Assembly (NCBI RefSeq): GCF_001469895.1
Contig: NZ_LOPY01000021.1
Span: 1 to 64,000, forward strand
Length of the DNA stretch: 64,000 nt
DNA from: Pseudoalteromonas sp. XI10
GTDB taxonomy: Bacteria > Pseudomonadota > Gammaproteobacteria > Enterobacterales > Alteromonadaceae
Direction: 5' to 3'
Position numbers and translations under genes: made by a program. Below, piece after piece: positions 1 to 9,200 of the stretch. The notes under the pieces were generated by a model. The model was not told the origin of the DNA. It did not search any database and worked only from the letters and a program-made list of their open reading frames with translations. How positions within the stretch are numbered: the first letter of the stretch is position 1; every line of letters begins with the position of its first letter.

Positions 1-1404
1 TTTGTTGCTACCGAATGGGGAGACGATGGCTTTGCGGTGATGGTTGCGCTTAAAGCTTTATTCGATAAACAAAATATTCTTAACCCTGGAGTTATTATTA
101 ATCACGACAAAAATGCTCACACTCAGCATTTAAAAGTCATGCCAAAAAGTGATGATATTATCGATACTTGTATTGAATGTGGCTTTTGCGAAGTTGTTTG
201 CCCGTCAAAAGGGCTTAGCTTAACACCGAGGCAGCGTATTACTTTATGGCGACACCGCACAGAGCTGCACAATCAATTACTTACAACCGAAGATGTAGCA
301 AGCAAACAGAAGTTAAATCAAAAGCTCAGTGTTATCGAGGCCGACTTTAAATACCTTGGTATTGATTCGTGCGCGGCAACGGGTCTTTGTGGTCTTAAAT
401 GCCCAGTGGGAATAAACACAGGCGAATTTATAAAATCACTCAGAGCTGAGCAAGCTTCTTCTAGCAAGGTTGCGCGATCATTATCACGCTTTGCAGGCAA
501 GCATTTTGCGGTTGTTGCTACGGGGGCACGGTTTGGTTTAAGCGTGATGCAGGTGCTTGAAAAAGCAATCGGCAGCAGTAACCTAAGAAGCCTGAGTAAA
601 CCTGCTAATAAGTTGCTTGGTACACCACTGTATTACTCGGCGTGGCCAAGGGCTGAGCAGCCAATTAATAGAAAGCTTCAACAACCCCAACAAGCGAAAA
701 AATTGGTGTATATGCCAAGCTGCGCAAGCCGAATTTTTGCGGCCGATAAACTTGCTGATGATAAGCGCCCACTGCTTGATGTTATCTATTCTCTCGCTGC
801 CAAAGCAGGCTATGAAGTGATACTTCCGACACAAGCAGATTCACTTTGCTGCGGTATGCCATTTGCTAGTAAAGGCTTTAATATTGAGTCTAAAAACAAA
901 AGTGAGCAGTTACTTACTGAACTCGAGGCGCTTTCAAAAAATGGCCAATACCCCATTGTTTTTGATGCCAGCCCTTGTGCACTTACTACTCTAAATGCCG
1001 CGCAAAATACGGCACTCAAAATTTTTGAAAGTGCTGATTTTGCAGCCCAGCATTTACTGCCTAATTTGCAGGTAACGCCTGTGAATGAGCCGGTGATGCT
1101 CCATGTTACCTGTAGTTCTAAGCGATTAGGTAAAGAGCAAAGCCTAGTATCACTTGCCAAGGCATGTAGTAATGAGGTGATTATTCCTGCTGATATTGAG
1201 TGCTGTGGTTTTGCCGGTGATAAGGGCTTTAACTTACCAGAACTCAATAGCAACGCGTTAAAAACCCTTAAACAACAAGTACCAAAAAACTGTAATCGCG
1301 GCGTGTCTAATAGCCGCAGTTGCGAAATTGGTTTAACCGAACACAGTGGCATTAGTTATCAATCAATTTTGTATCTGCTCGATAAACAAAGCCATGCAAT
1401 ATAA
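1..1404 (+). CDS. FAD-linked 4Fe-4S oxidoreductase, D-lactate dehydrogenase type (3' part)
   Basis: The reading frame is open from the first base, so the gene starts before the window; 467 residues are visible. The first ~35 residues look like the end of an FAD-linked oxidase C-terminal domain (…NPGVIIN). A ferredoxin-like part follows with CIECGFCEVVC at residues 57-67 and a second cluster CAATGLCGLKCP near residue 124. Two cysteine-rich CCG modules follow (CCGMPF and CCGFAGDKGF), as in GlpC/LldE/HdrB-type subunits. This order fits the ~940-residue membrane-associated D-lactate or D-2-hydroxyacid dehydrogenases that pass electrons to the respiratory chain. The family is clear; the exact substrate is inferred. 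A short hairpin separates it from the convergent gene downstream. Confidence 0.85.
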   Translation, partial: FVATEWGDDGFAVMVALKALFDKQNILNPGVIINHDKNAHTQHLKVMPKSDDIIDTCIECGFCEVVCPSKGLSLTPRQRITLWRHRTELHNQLLTTEDVASKQKLNQKLSVIEADFKYLGIDSCAATGLCGLKCPVGINTGEFIKSLRAEQASSSKVARSLSRFAGKHFAVVATGARFGLSVMQVLEKAIGSSNLRSLSKPANKLLGTPLYYSAWPRAEQPINRKLQQPQQAKKLVYMPSCASRIFAADKLADDKRPLLDVIYSLAAKAGYEVILPTQADSLCCGMPFASKGFNIESKNKSEQLLTELEALSKNGQYPIVFDASPCALTTLNAAQNTALKIFESADFAAQHLLPNLQVTPVNEPVMLHVTCSSKRLGKEQSLVSLAKACSNEVIIPADIECCGFAGDKGFNLPELNSNALKTLKQQVPKNCNRGVSNSRSCEIGLTEHSGISYQSILYLLDKQSHAI

Positions 1405-1428
1405 CAGGGCTTAATTGCTAATTAGATA

Positions 1429-1447
1429 AGCCAGTTACTGACTGGCT
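1429..1447. terminator. Hairpin between convergent genes
   Basis: AGCCAGT and ACTGGCT form a 7-bp stem around a 5-base loop in the 58-bp gap between two converging genes. There is no long T-run on either side, so a bidirectional terminator role is inferred from position only. Confidence 0.45.
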
Positions 1448-1462
1448 CATCTATATTAAAGC

Positions 1463-2650
1463 CTACACTTTCCAAAAAATGCCTTTGCGGTAGCAGCTGT
1501 ACATCACACCATAAGACACCACTAAAAACAGCAGTGAAAAGCTAAAAGAAGCGAGGTAATCATTGCTGATCACTAATTGTATTAGGCCATAAATACTGCC
1601 TTTTAAACTGCTATCGCCAAGCGGGATCATAATTAGTAGCCGTGCAAACACGCCTGCAAACATAAAAAATAATATCGCATTCGCACCAAATACAATAAAC
1701 GGAGCGCTCCAGCTGCGCAGCTTATAAATATCTAAAATAGCACTGCACAGAGCATAGAAAATCGCTGCAAGCCCTGAGCTGAGTAGCACATAGCTCGGCG
1801 TCCATAAGGCTTTATTGATAGGCGTTATTGATGCAATCGCATAGCCGGCAATAACGGCAAATGTGCCCAGTAAGATCAGTGTACGTGCTTGTTTTTTAAG
1901 GTTGGGTTGCTTAGTTAAATAAACCGCAGCCAACATGCCGCTAAGCGCACTTGCAATGGCAGGAAGAGTTGAGAATAGCCCTTCAGGGTCAAATGGCAGT
2001 GGCTTAGCATTGGCATAATACAGGTGATGACTACCAAGTACGGCATTATCTATAAAGGCACTTAAGTTATTGCCATGTAACCATAAGCTACTGACTACCT
2101 CGCCGTTTGGCAAGGTATAAGGGATATAAAGCATGGCGGCGCCATAAAATAATAAAAGAGCGATGCAAGTAATGGCTATTTTCTTAGGCGATAAATAGAG
2201 ATAACAACACAGAGCAACTAAATACACCAAACCGATACGTTGCAGCACGCCCAACACACGCAACTGCAATAACTTGTCATCAAGCCAGCTAAAAGAAGGG
2301 TCTCGAAAGTTGTAATAAAACAAGGCTAAAAACCAACCGAGGGCAATGAGTTTAATGGTGCGAATAACCCCCGCTTTTAGTATTTGCTGATCACTGACCC
2401 TTTTAGCACGCAAGCTATTTACTGATAGCGTGATAGACATGCCGACGATAAAAATAAAAAACGGAAAAATTAAGTCGGTGGGCGTCCAACCATGCCACTG
2501 TGCATGTTTCAAGGGCCAATACATCGCTCCCCAACTACCCGGGTTATTCACTAATATCATGGCAGTAATAGTCAAGCCCCGCATGACATCTAACGCCATG
2601 AGGCGATGTGAAGGGAGTTTATTGATGATCTCAGCACAGTGTTGACGCAT
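1463..2650 (-). CDS. NagX/HGSNAT-like integral membrane acyltransferase
   Basis: A 395-residue polytopic membrane protein with about ten hydrophobic segments. The N-terminal RLMALDVMRGLTI block and the WHGWTPTDLIFPFFIF block are hallmarks of the DUF5009/heparan-alpha-glucosaminide N-acetyltransferase family. Bacterial members (NagX) sit in chitin or N-acetylglucosamine utilisation regions and are thought to acetylate or transport amino sugars across the inner membrane. The conserved His in the HGWTPTD segment is the likely acetyl carrier by analogy with HGSNAT. No chitin genes lie next to it here, so the substrate is unknown. The start could be the Met 18 codons downstream, just before the first membrane segment. 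It is transcribed away from the GGDEF gene. Confidence 0.8.
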   Translation of the reverse strand: MRQHCAEIINKLPSHRLMALDVMRGLTITAMILVNNPGSWGAMYWPLKHAQWHGWTPTDLIFPFFIFIVGMSITLSVNSLRAKRVSDQQILKAGVIRTIKLIALGWFLALFYYNFRDPSFSWLDDKLLQLRVLGVLQRIGLVYLVALCCYLYLSPKKIAITCIALLLFYGAAMLYIPYTLPNGEVVSSLWLHGNNLSAFIDNAVLGSHHLYYANAKPLPFDPEGLFSTLPAIASALSGMLAAVYLTKQPNLKKQARTLILLGTFAVIAGYAIASITPINKALWTPSYVLLSSGLAAIFYALCSAILDIYKLRSWSAPFIVFGANAILFFMFAGVFARLLIMIPLGDSSLKGSIYGLIQLVISNDYLASFSFSLLFLVVSYGVMYSCYRKGIFWKV

Positions 2651-3012
2651 AGGAAAACTTTATTGTCATTTTGTTTTTACATTGTAATAAATTATTACAC
2701 CAAAGCAAGCTGCTTTTTAAACAATATAAATCGTATATATTAGCCATTCCTCTAACTCTATAAAGTTTATAGTTCATTAAATTCAATATGTTAAACCGCG
2801 AAGGTTTTTGGTAGGTGGCTTTAATGCCGTTCATATTCAACGAGCGCTTGGTAGCTGAAGTTATTAAACAGAGTTACTTTAATTAATTAGAGTAATTGCA
2901 CTCATTTGTTTGCGCTAAATCAAATTATGACAAAAGTTTTATAGAGGTACACAGAACATCTTGCTAGTATAAAGGTATTAGATGTTCCCGATATGGACTT
3001 TGGGCCCCATGT
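2651..3012. other. Divergent intergenic region, 362 bp
   Basis: This is the AT-rich gap between two divergently transcribed genes and must hold both promoters. I see no convincing gene. One 8-bp inverted repeat, GAACATCT at 2954-2961 and AGATGTTC at 2980-2987, lies about 25 bp upstream of the GGDEF start and could be an operator or a leader hairpin. Confidence 0.5.
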
Positions 3013-4638
3013 GTGAGAAGTATCGTGCTTAATAGTCTTAGTCGTGGTTTAAATCTACGCCGCTTAATTTTAGTGTTAGCGTTTTCAGCAACGCTTATAA
3101 CCTTTCTAAATAGTTATTACTCGAGCTACCAAGTTCAAAAGCAACAACTAATAGATAAAACTCTTAATAATCATAAAGCATACGCCGCTAAGTTGGTGTC
3201 AGCGACCGATAACTTTTTACTTAATGCTCAGCAACAGCTTGCTTATGTTGGAAAAATTCTTGAAGACGATTTTAATAATCAAGGCTTAATTAATGCTGAG
3301 GCAGACCGACTAAGGCTACAAACTAATAGTTTTAATTCGACCATTATTGTTAATGCGCAGGGCGATATTCTAGGCGTTTCTCCAAAGTCATTGAAGCTAC
3401 AAAACCGTAAAGTAGATAGCTTTGGCACTAAAGCCGCTTTATCGTATCGCACCCCAATGATCAGCGAGCCGTATATTTCGATGGCGGGCAATTTACTGAT
3501 CTTTATATCGCAGCCTTTATTCGACAAACAAAGTAATTTTATTGGTTATGTAGGCGGCACCTTATACTTAAAACGCACTAGTATCCTGAATGAACTGCTG
3601 CAAGTTCATTACTATCAAGACGGCTCTTATTTGTATGTGGTTGATGAAAATCATCGCTTACTGTATCACCCAGACAAAAGCCGTATTGGTGAGCAAGTAT
3701 TTGATAACCAAGTAATTGAAGAAGTACTAAAAGGAAACGCCGGCACACAGCTTGTTACAAACAGCAAAGGCATTGGTATGCTTGCAGGCTACGCACCTAT
3801 GACGGTCGCTTCTTGGGGGGTCGTCACTCAACGCCCACTTGAAAGCACGCTTGCACCGCTTGATAATTTAATGTGGCAAGTGTTTGTAAAAACCGCACCA
3901 ATAGGTGTACTCACATTTATATTTATTTGGGTGTTAGCACGTTTAATTGCTCAGCCTTTAAGGCAGTTAGCCGAAACTGCAAATACATTAGATCGCCCTT
4001 CAACGTCACTTGAGCTGGCACAAATTCGCTCATGGTACTTTGAAAGTAATGAACTCAGAAAAGCCATGTTGAAAGGGGTCGGGCTATTACAAAGTAAAAT
4101 AGGGCTATTGCGCCAAGAAGCGCAAACTGATCCCCTCACTTGCCTGCATAATCGCCGTAGCCTCGATATGCAAGTTAGCCATTTGATAGCCCAGCGTTGT
4201 CCTTTTGCTGTATTGGCTATCGACATCGACCATTTTAAACGGGTGAACGATGAATTCGGTCATGACATTGGTGATGTAGTACTTCAGTCGTTAGCTAAAA
4301 TTTTGTTAGATGTTACTCGTGATAGTGATGTGGTTGCTCGTACCGGTGGTGAAGAATTCATTGTGATCATGCCTAGAGTTGAGGCAAAACGTGCGTATCA
4401 ACTGGCTGAGCGTTTGCGTATGCGGGTGTCAGAAAGCTACATTGACCCGGTTGGCTGTATTAATGTATCGATTGGTATTTCAGGTTGGCCAATTGAGCAA
4501 TTAAGCATTGATGAAGTATTTAAGCTTGCTGACCAAGCTTTATACCAAGCTAAAAAAACCGGTCGTAACCGCTCAGTTGTCGATGCCACATATAGCCAAG
4601 ATCTTGCTCCAGTTTCTGAGCCTTCAATCTTGGAATAA
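3013..4638 (+). CDS. Membrane diguanylate cyclase with periplasmic dCache-like sensor
   Basis: A 541-residue protein that should make cyclic di-GMP from two GTP in response to a periplasmic signal. A transmembrane segment at about residues 17-35 and a second at about 293-312 bracket a ~250-residue extracytoplasmic part with dCache-type features. A short linker leads into a C-terminal GGDEF domain (about 375-525). The active-site motif is GGEEF near residue 443, and the inhibitory I-site RDSD sits exactly five residues before it, so both catalysis and product inhibition look intact. The start is GTG; no in-frame ATG precedes the first membrane segment and the ribosome site is weak. The ligand is unknown. 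Confidence 0.9.
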   Translation: MRSIVLNSLSRGLNLRRLILVLAFSATLITFLNSYYSSYQVQKQQLIDKTLNNHKAYAAKLVSATDNFLLNAQQQLAYVGKILEDDFNNQGLINAEADRLRLQTNSFNSTIIVNAQGDILGVSPKSLKLQNRKVDSFGTKAALSYRTPMISEPYISMAGNLLIFISQPLFDKQSNFIGYVGGTLYLKRTSILNELLQVHYYQDGSYLYVVDENHRLLYHPDKSRIGEQVFDNQVIEEVLKGNAGTQLVTNSKGIGMLAGYAPMTVASWGVVTQRPLESTLAPLDNLMWQVFVKTAPIGVLTFIFIWVLARLIAQPLRQLAETANTLDRPSTSLELAQIRSWYFESNELRKAMLKGVGLLQSKIGLLRQEAQTDPLTCLHNRRSLDMQVSHLIAQRCPFAVLAIDIDHFKRVNDEFGHDIGDVVLQSLAKILLDVTRDSDVVARTGGEEFIVIMPRVEAKRAYQLAERLRMRVSESYIDPVGCINVSIGISGWPIEQLSIDEVFKLADQALYQAKKTGRNRSVVDATYSQDLAPVSEPSILE

Positions 4639-4690
4639 GTTATTTAATGTGCAATAGTGGATGCTATTAAGTTATTTATGGAAAATCAAA

Positions 4691-5392
4691 ATGGCATTCA
4701 CTTTGTTGGCTCGTTTAACTAAATCTACTTCTCTGTTAGGTATTGCGCTTATGAGTTCAAGTGCTGCTTGTGGAAACCCTAGCGATGATAAACGTAGCGA
4801 ATTTGTAGATGTAGGTGCTTTGCTACCTAATGCCGTGTTAGATATCCGTTATTTTGGTCATCATAACTTTGTTGGCAAACCAGTTGATGGTTACAACGCA
4901 CCTAAATGTTTATTGCATAGCACTGCTGCTAAGGCTCTTAAAAATGTTCAAATAGCAGCGCAAACCCAAGGTCTGAGCTTAAAAATATTTGATTGTTATC
5001 GCCCGCAGCGCGCCGTTGATCACTTTGTGCGTTGGGTTAACGATTTAGAAGATACCCGCACTAAAGCTGAGTTTTATCCAAACTTAGGCAAAGACCAGCT
5101 GCTTGGTGATTACATTGCCGCTAAATCGGGTCACAGCCGTGGTTCAACGATTGATTTAACGTTAGTTGATGCAAAAGGCAAAGAGCTCGATATGGGCTCA
5201 CCGTTTGATATGTTCGACACTCTTTCTAACACCGACGACCCGCGCATTAGTGCGGAGCAAAAAGCCAATCGATACAAGCTTAAAAGCCTGATGATTGAGG
5301 CCGGTTTCGCGCCTTATTCAATGGAATGGTGGCATTTTACCTACCAACCGCAAGCATATCCAGCCACCTATTTTGATTTTGTGGTGGAGTAG
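4691..5392 (+). CDS. D-alanyl-D-alanine dipeptidase (VanX/DdpX, peptidase M15D)
   Basis: A zinc dipeptidase of the VanX family that splits D-Ala-D-Ala or related cell-wall peptides. The zinc-site segment SGHSRGSTIDLTL and the C-terminal EWWHFTY (catalytic Glu and third ligand His) are both present, so it should be active. I start it at the ATG at 4691 because this gives a clean signal peptide ending near SSSAACG. An ATG at 4661 would add ten residues in front of it. A lipid anchor at the Cys of SAACG is possible but the lipobox is poor. Periplasmic location suggests peptidoglycan recycling or nutrient scavenging rather than vancomycin resistance; no vanH/vanA partners are nearby. Confidence 0.85.
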   Translation: MAFTLLARLTKSTSLLGIALMSSSAACGNPSDDKRSEFVDVGALLPNAVLDIRYFGHHNFVGKPVDGYNAPKCLLHSTAAKALKNVQIAAQTQGLSLKIFDCYRPQRAVDHFVRWVNDLEDTRTKAEFYPNLGKDQLLGDYIAAKSGHSRGSTIDLTLVDAKGKELDMGSPFDMFDTLSNTDDPRISAEQKANRYKLKSLMIEAGFAPYSMEWWHFTYQPQAYPATYFDFVVE

Positions 5393-5586
5393 ATTAGTTA
5401 GCGAGTTACGAGGGGAAAGAGTAAAGTTAGCGAGTTTCGAGGTACGAGATGCGAGGTAGCAGCGACTTTACATCGCGTCCTAGAACCTAGAGCCTAGCCC
5501 CCAGAACCTGATGACGCGGGATAAACCCGCTGCTACAGGCTGACAGCTTCTTCACGTTGGGTTTCGCTGCCCTCTACCCAACCTAC
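5393..5586. repeat. REP/heptamer island 1
   Basis: A convergent gap filled by the repeat mosaic. It opens with GTTAGCGAG and GAGRTNC-type heptamers. A family A REP follows on + at 5456-5479 (GTAG head, stem GCGA…TCGC), then CTAG-type heptamers. A family B REP lies on - at 5512-5536 (stem GCGGG/CCCGC) and a family E REP on - at 5556-5586 (arms GTTGGGT and ACCCAAC, the right arm broken here). The GTAG head of the last REP overlaps the stop codon of the next gene. Confidence 0.85.
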
Positions 5587-6077
5587 ATCACCTCTTTTAT
5601 CGGTGAATAATCAACTTTAATTTCAACAACATCGACATTGGCATTCTGTTTAAAAACGTTTTGTACTTGCAGTAAATCAGTGTCTTTTTCTGCAAGGTAG
5701 CGATAGCTTTTGTTGGTCATTTTTTTCAGCGTATATTGGCTGCTAAGTTCTACTGGTAAGCTGTTTTCTTTTAGCGTTAAGTAAATTGCACCCGTTGCGA
5801 TGCCGCGCTCTTGCATTGCGTGATTAAAGACTTCTGTGCCTTTGGTTAAAGTAGGCGCATCAAAGGTAATTTTTTCGCCATTATTACTAAAAGCGTTCGT
5901 CGATTTTTGCTTGTTGATTTCGACTGCTTTTTTAACATCTTTAACTGAAGTTTGTTCTTTTTGTGAACTGGTTGTTGGCTGCTGTGTTGTGTTTTGCTCG
6001 CTTATTTCATTTTTTTGACAGCCTGATACTAGTACTAATGCTAGTGTAAGTGCTTGTATCTTAATTGTTTGGTTCAT
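5583..6077 (-). CDS. Hypothetical lipoprotein
   Basis: A 164-residue protein of unknown function. The N-terminus is a lipoprotein signal with lipobox LVSGC, Cys at residue 20. A Gln/Thr/Ser/Lys-rich linker to about residue 65 follows, then a small mixed domain (about 70-164) that I do not recognise. It is divergent from the M36 protease gene, separated by 127 bp, so shared regulation is possible. Its TAG stop lies inside the GTAG head of a repeat element, which suggests the repeat insertion fixed the present C-terminus. Confidence 0.7.
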   Translation of the reverse strand: MNQTIKIQALTLALVLVSGCQKNEISEQNTTQQPTTSSQKEQTSVKDVKKAVEINKQKSTNAFSNNGEKITFDAPTLTKGTEVFNHAMQERGIATGAIYLTLKENSLPVELSSQYTLKKMTNKSYRYLAEKDTDLLQVQNVFKQNANVDVVEIKVDYSPIKEVM

Positions 6078-6204
6078 TATGTTCCTGCTTGTTTGTTACT
6101 TTTGTTTACAATTAATTCTGTTTTTTAATTGCCATATTGGGTACATTGGCCGCGGTTATGATTGTTAACCGAAAATAAAAATATAACAATAGGGAACGTA
6201 AGGA

Positions 6205-9200
6205 ATGTCTCAATTTAAAGTAACAGCAGTTGCTACCATGGTAACGGCTATCTTGGCATCATCTCAAGTACAGGCAAGTGAACAAACTCGCTTTTATAAT
6301 GCTTCAAGCGTTAGCTCTCAAGTACAATTTAATCCTCAAGTATCTCAGCAACGTGCATTAGCTGAGCGTCGCACAGTATCGGGTCACAAATCTATTTTCG
6401 ATGCGCAATTAGGTAAAGCTACTTTCCTATGGAATGCAGTAGGTCAAGCTAAGCCTGATATGGCAATGGTGCTTCCTGAGCAACGTAATGCTTACGCTGC
6501 AGATTTTTATTTAAATGCCTTAACAGGTGTTAGCACAGCTAAAAAAGGTGTATCAAGCGCAGTATTAGCAGATTTATCTGAGCAAAAGCTTGGCTCAATC
6601 ACAGCTAAATACAAGCAAAAAGTTCATGATATTGAAGTATTCAACCGTGAATACAACCTGATCATGGATAAAGAATATAACCTAGTTGCAGGTTCTGGTT
6701 ATTTCGCTAACACAAGTTCAAATGCAACGCAGTCGTTCGCGCCACTTGCTGAGTTTGTTGGTGCTGAGCAAAGCATTAAACGTGCGATTAAAGAACTTGC
6801 TGATATCAATGTGTCTTTAACTAAATCAACTGAGCAAGGTGACTATGTTAAGTACACTGTGTCTAACCAAAGTGGTGACAAAGTTGTTTTAGGTCAGCCA
6901 CGTGCTAAGAAAGTATTCTTTGAAGTGGCGGGTGAGCTGCAATCTGCATACTATGTTGAAGTAGAAGTTGCTGATAAAAACAGCCTAGAAAGCGATTACT
7001 TCAGCTACGTTATTGGCGCGCAAAACAGCAAAGTTTATTTCAAGAAAGATTTAAAAGCACACGCGGCAGACTTTAACTACCGTGTATGGGCTGACGAAGA
7101 TGGTTACCCGTGGGAAGGCCCACACGGTGACGTGATCCCAGCTGATGGTCCAGATCAAATTGATGAAACTGAAATCCTAGATGCACCACTTGTAAGCCTG
7201 TCTTACTACAAAAAATTAAGCACGATGGATCCGTGGCTTGCTGATGACGCTACAACAACATCAGGTAACAACGTATTTGCTTATGCTGATGTAATTGCAC
7301 CTCAAGGTTACACAGAAGGTGACTTCACTGCTGAAACTACATCAGATTACACATTCGATTACCCTTACCAAGTTGATCAAGTAGCAAACAGCTACGACAA
7401 CCGTAAAGCGGCGATCGTTAACTTGTTCTACATGAACAACTTCTTACACGATTTCTTCTATGACCATGGTTTTGACGAAACATCAAATGTTGCACAAGTA
7501 TCAAACTACGGCCGTGGTGGTGTAGAAGGCGACCCAATCGAAGCACAAGCGCAAGATAATAGCGGTTTAAATAACGCGAATATGGCAACACCTGCTGATG
7601 GTGCAAGCCCACGCATGCAAATGTACTTATACAACTCGAAAGATGCGAAAGTGGGTGTAGATTTCGGTGTGGTTGTAACATCAGATGAAACAATTGGTCT
7701 ACTTGAGTCTTCTAAAGTATCTGGCTTTGGTCAAATGCAATTTGCTGATATCGCAGGCGAAGTTGTTCGTTTAGTTGACGGCAATGACGTAGATTCTGGT
7801 AGCGTAACAGACGGCTGTGAACCTGCAACAAATGCAGCAGAACTAGCTGGCAAAATTGCGCTAGTCGATCGTGGTTCTTGTAACTTCACAGCAAAAGTAC
7901 TACACGCTCAAGAAGCGGGTGCAATTGGTGCTATCGTTGTAAACAACAACCCAGATACAGATGAGCCAGCGCCAATGGGCGGTGAAGACGATGCAGTTAT
8001 CATTCCTAACATGGGTCTGAACTATGCTGACGGTCACGCACTTTACGATGGTATCGCTGCAGGCGACACTGTTACTGTTAATATGTTCAACAAAGCAACG
8101 TTAAAAGACGGTACGCTAGATAACGGTATTATTGCTCACGAATGGGGTCACTATATCAGTAACCGTTTAGTGGGTAACTCATCAGGTCTTATCAACTTCC
8201 AAGGCCGTGCGATGGGCGAAGGTTGGGGTGATTTCCACTCACTAATGTTCATTGCTAAAGCTGATGACATTAACATTCCTGGTAACGACAAGTTCCAAAA
8301 AGCCTACGGTAGCGGTACATTCGTAGAAGATTTCTACTATGGTATTCGTCGTGTTCCATATTCAACAAATATGGAAGTAAACCCGCTGTCTTTCCGCCAC
8401 ATTACTGAAAATGAAGGTGCTGATGTAGGTATTGCTCCAACTAATGTTGGTTCACCACACGCAGCAGGTGAAATTTGGGCAACTATGCTTTGGGAAAGCT
8501 ATGTAGCACTTATCAACGAGCACGGCTTTGAAGAAGCTCAAAACCGTATGGCTAACTACTTAGTTGCTGGTTACAAGCTAACTCCAGTTGCTCCGCTATA
8601 CACAGAAGCACGTGATGCTATCTTAGCTGCAGCGTACGCAGTTGACCCAGAAGATTACAAACTAATCTTAGGTGCATTTGCTAAGCGTGGTATGGGCTTA
8701 GGTGCTAAAGCACCAGAGCGTTTCAGCGAAGATTTAACAGGTGTTGTTGAATCAGACAAAATGAAACTTGCTAGCTTCACATTCAAAGATGTGGCAATGG
8801 ATCCAAACTACAACGGTGCAGAGCTAGGTTATTGTTCAAACGATAACGTGCTAGACAAAGGTGAAACAGGCACGTTAACAGTTAGCATCATGAACACAGG
8901 TAGTGAAGTACTAACGGGTACTCAAGCACAGTTAACGGTTGTTAGTGGTCACGATGTAACGTTCGAAAATGATGGTTTAATCACTTTTGACGATACAACT
9001 CCTTACGCTTCACAAACAAGCGCACCTATCACGTTTACACTAAATGATGCAGGCACTGCTGATACACTTGAAATCGAAGTGTCATTCCCAGAGCTTTCTG
9101 CAGATGACGAGATTGTTGAAGCAGCAAGCGATACAGTATCTTACCTTGTGAACATGGACTTTGAAGATAAAGCACCAGTTAGCTCACAAACTGCTGACGA

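Noticed and set aside
810..1352. 180-residue antisense open frame within the oxidoreductase gene
   Set aside because: The plus strand encodes clear iron-sulfur and CCG motifs; this is a shadow frame.
2954..2987. Cyclic-di-GMP riboswitch before the GGDEF gene
   Set aside because: Only a single 8-bp inverted repeat is present; the conserved riboswitch core is absent.
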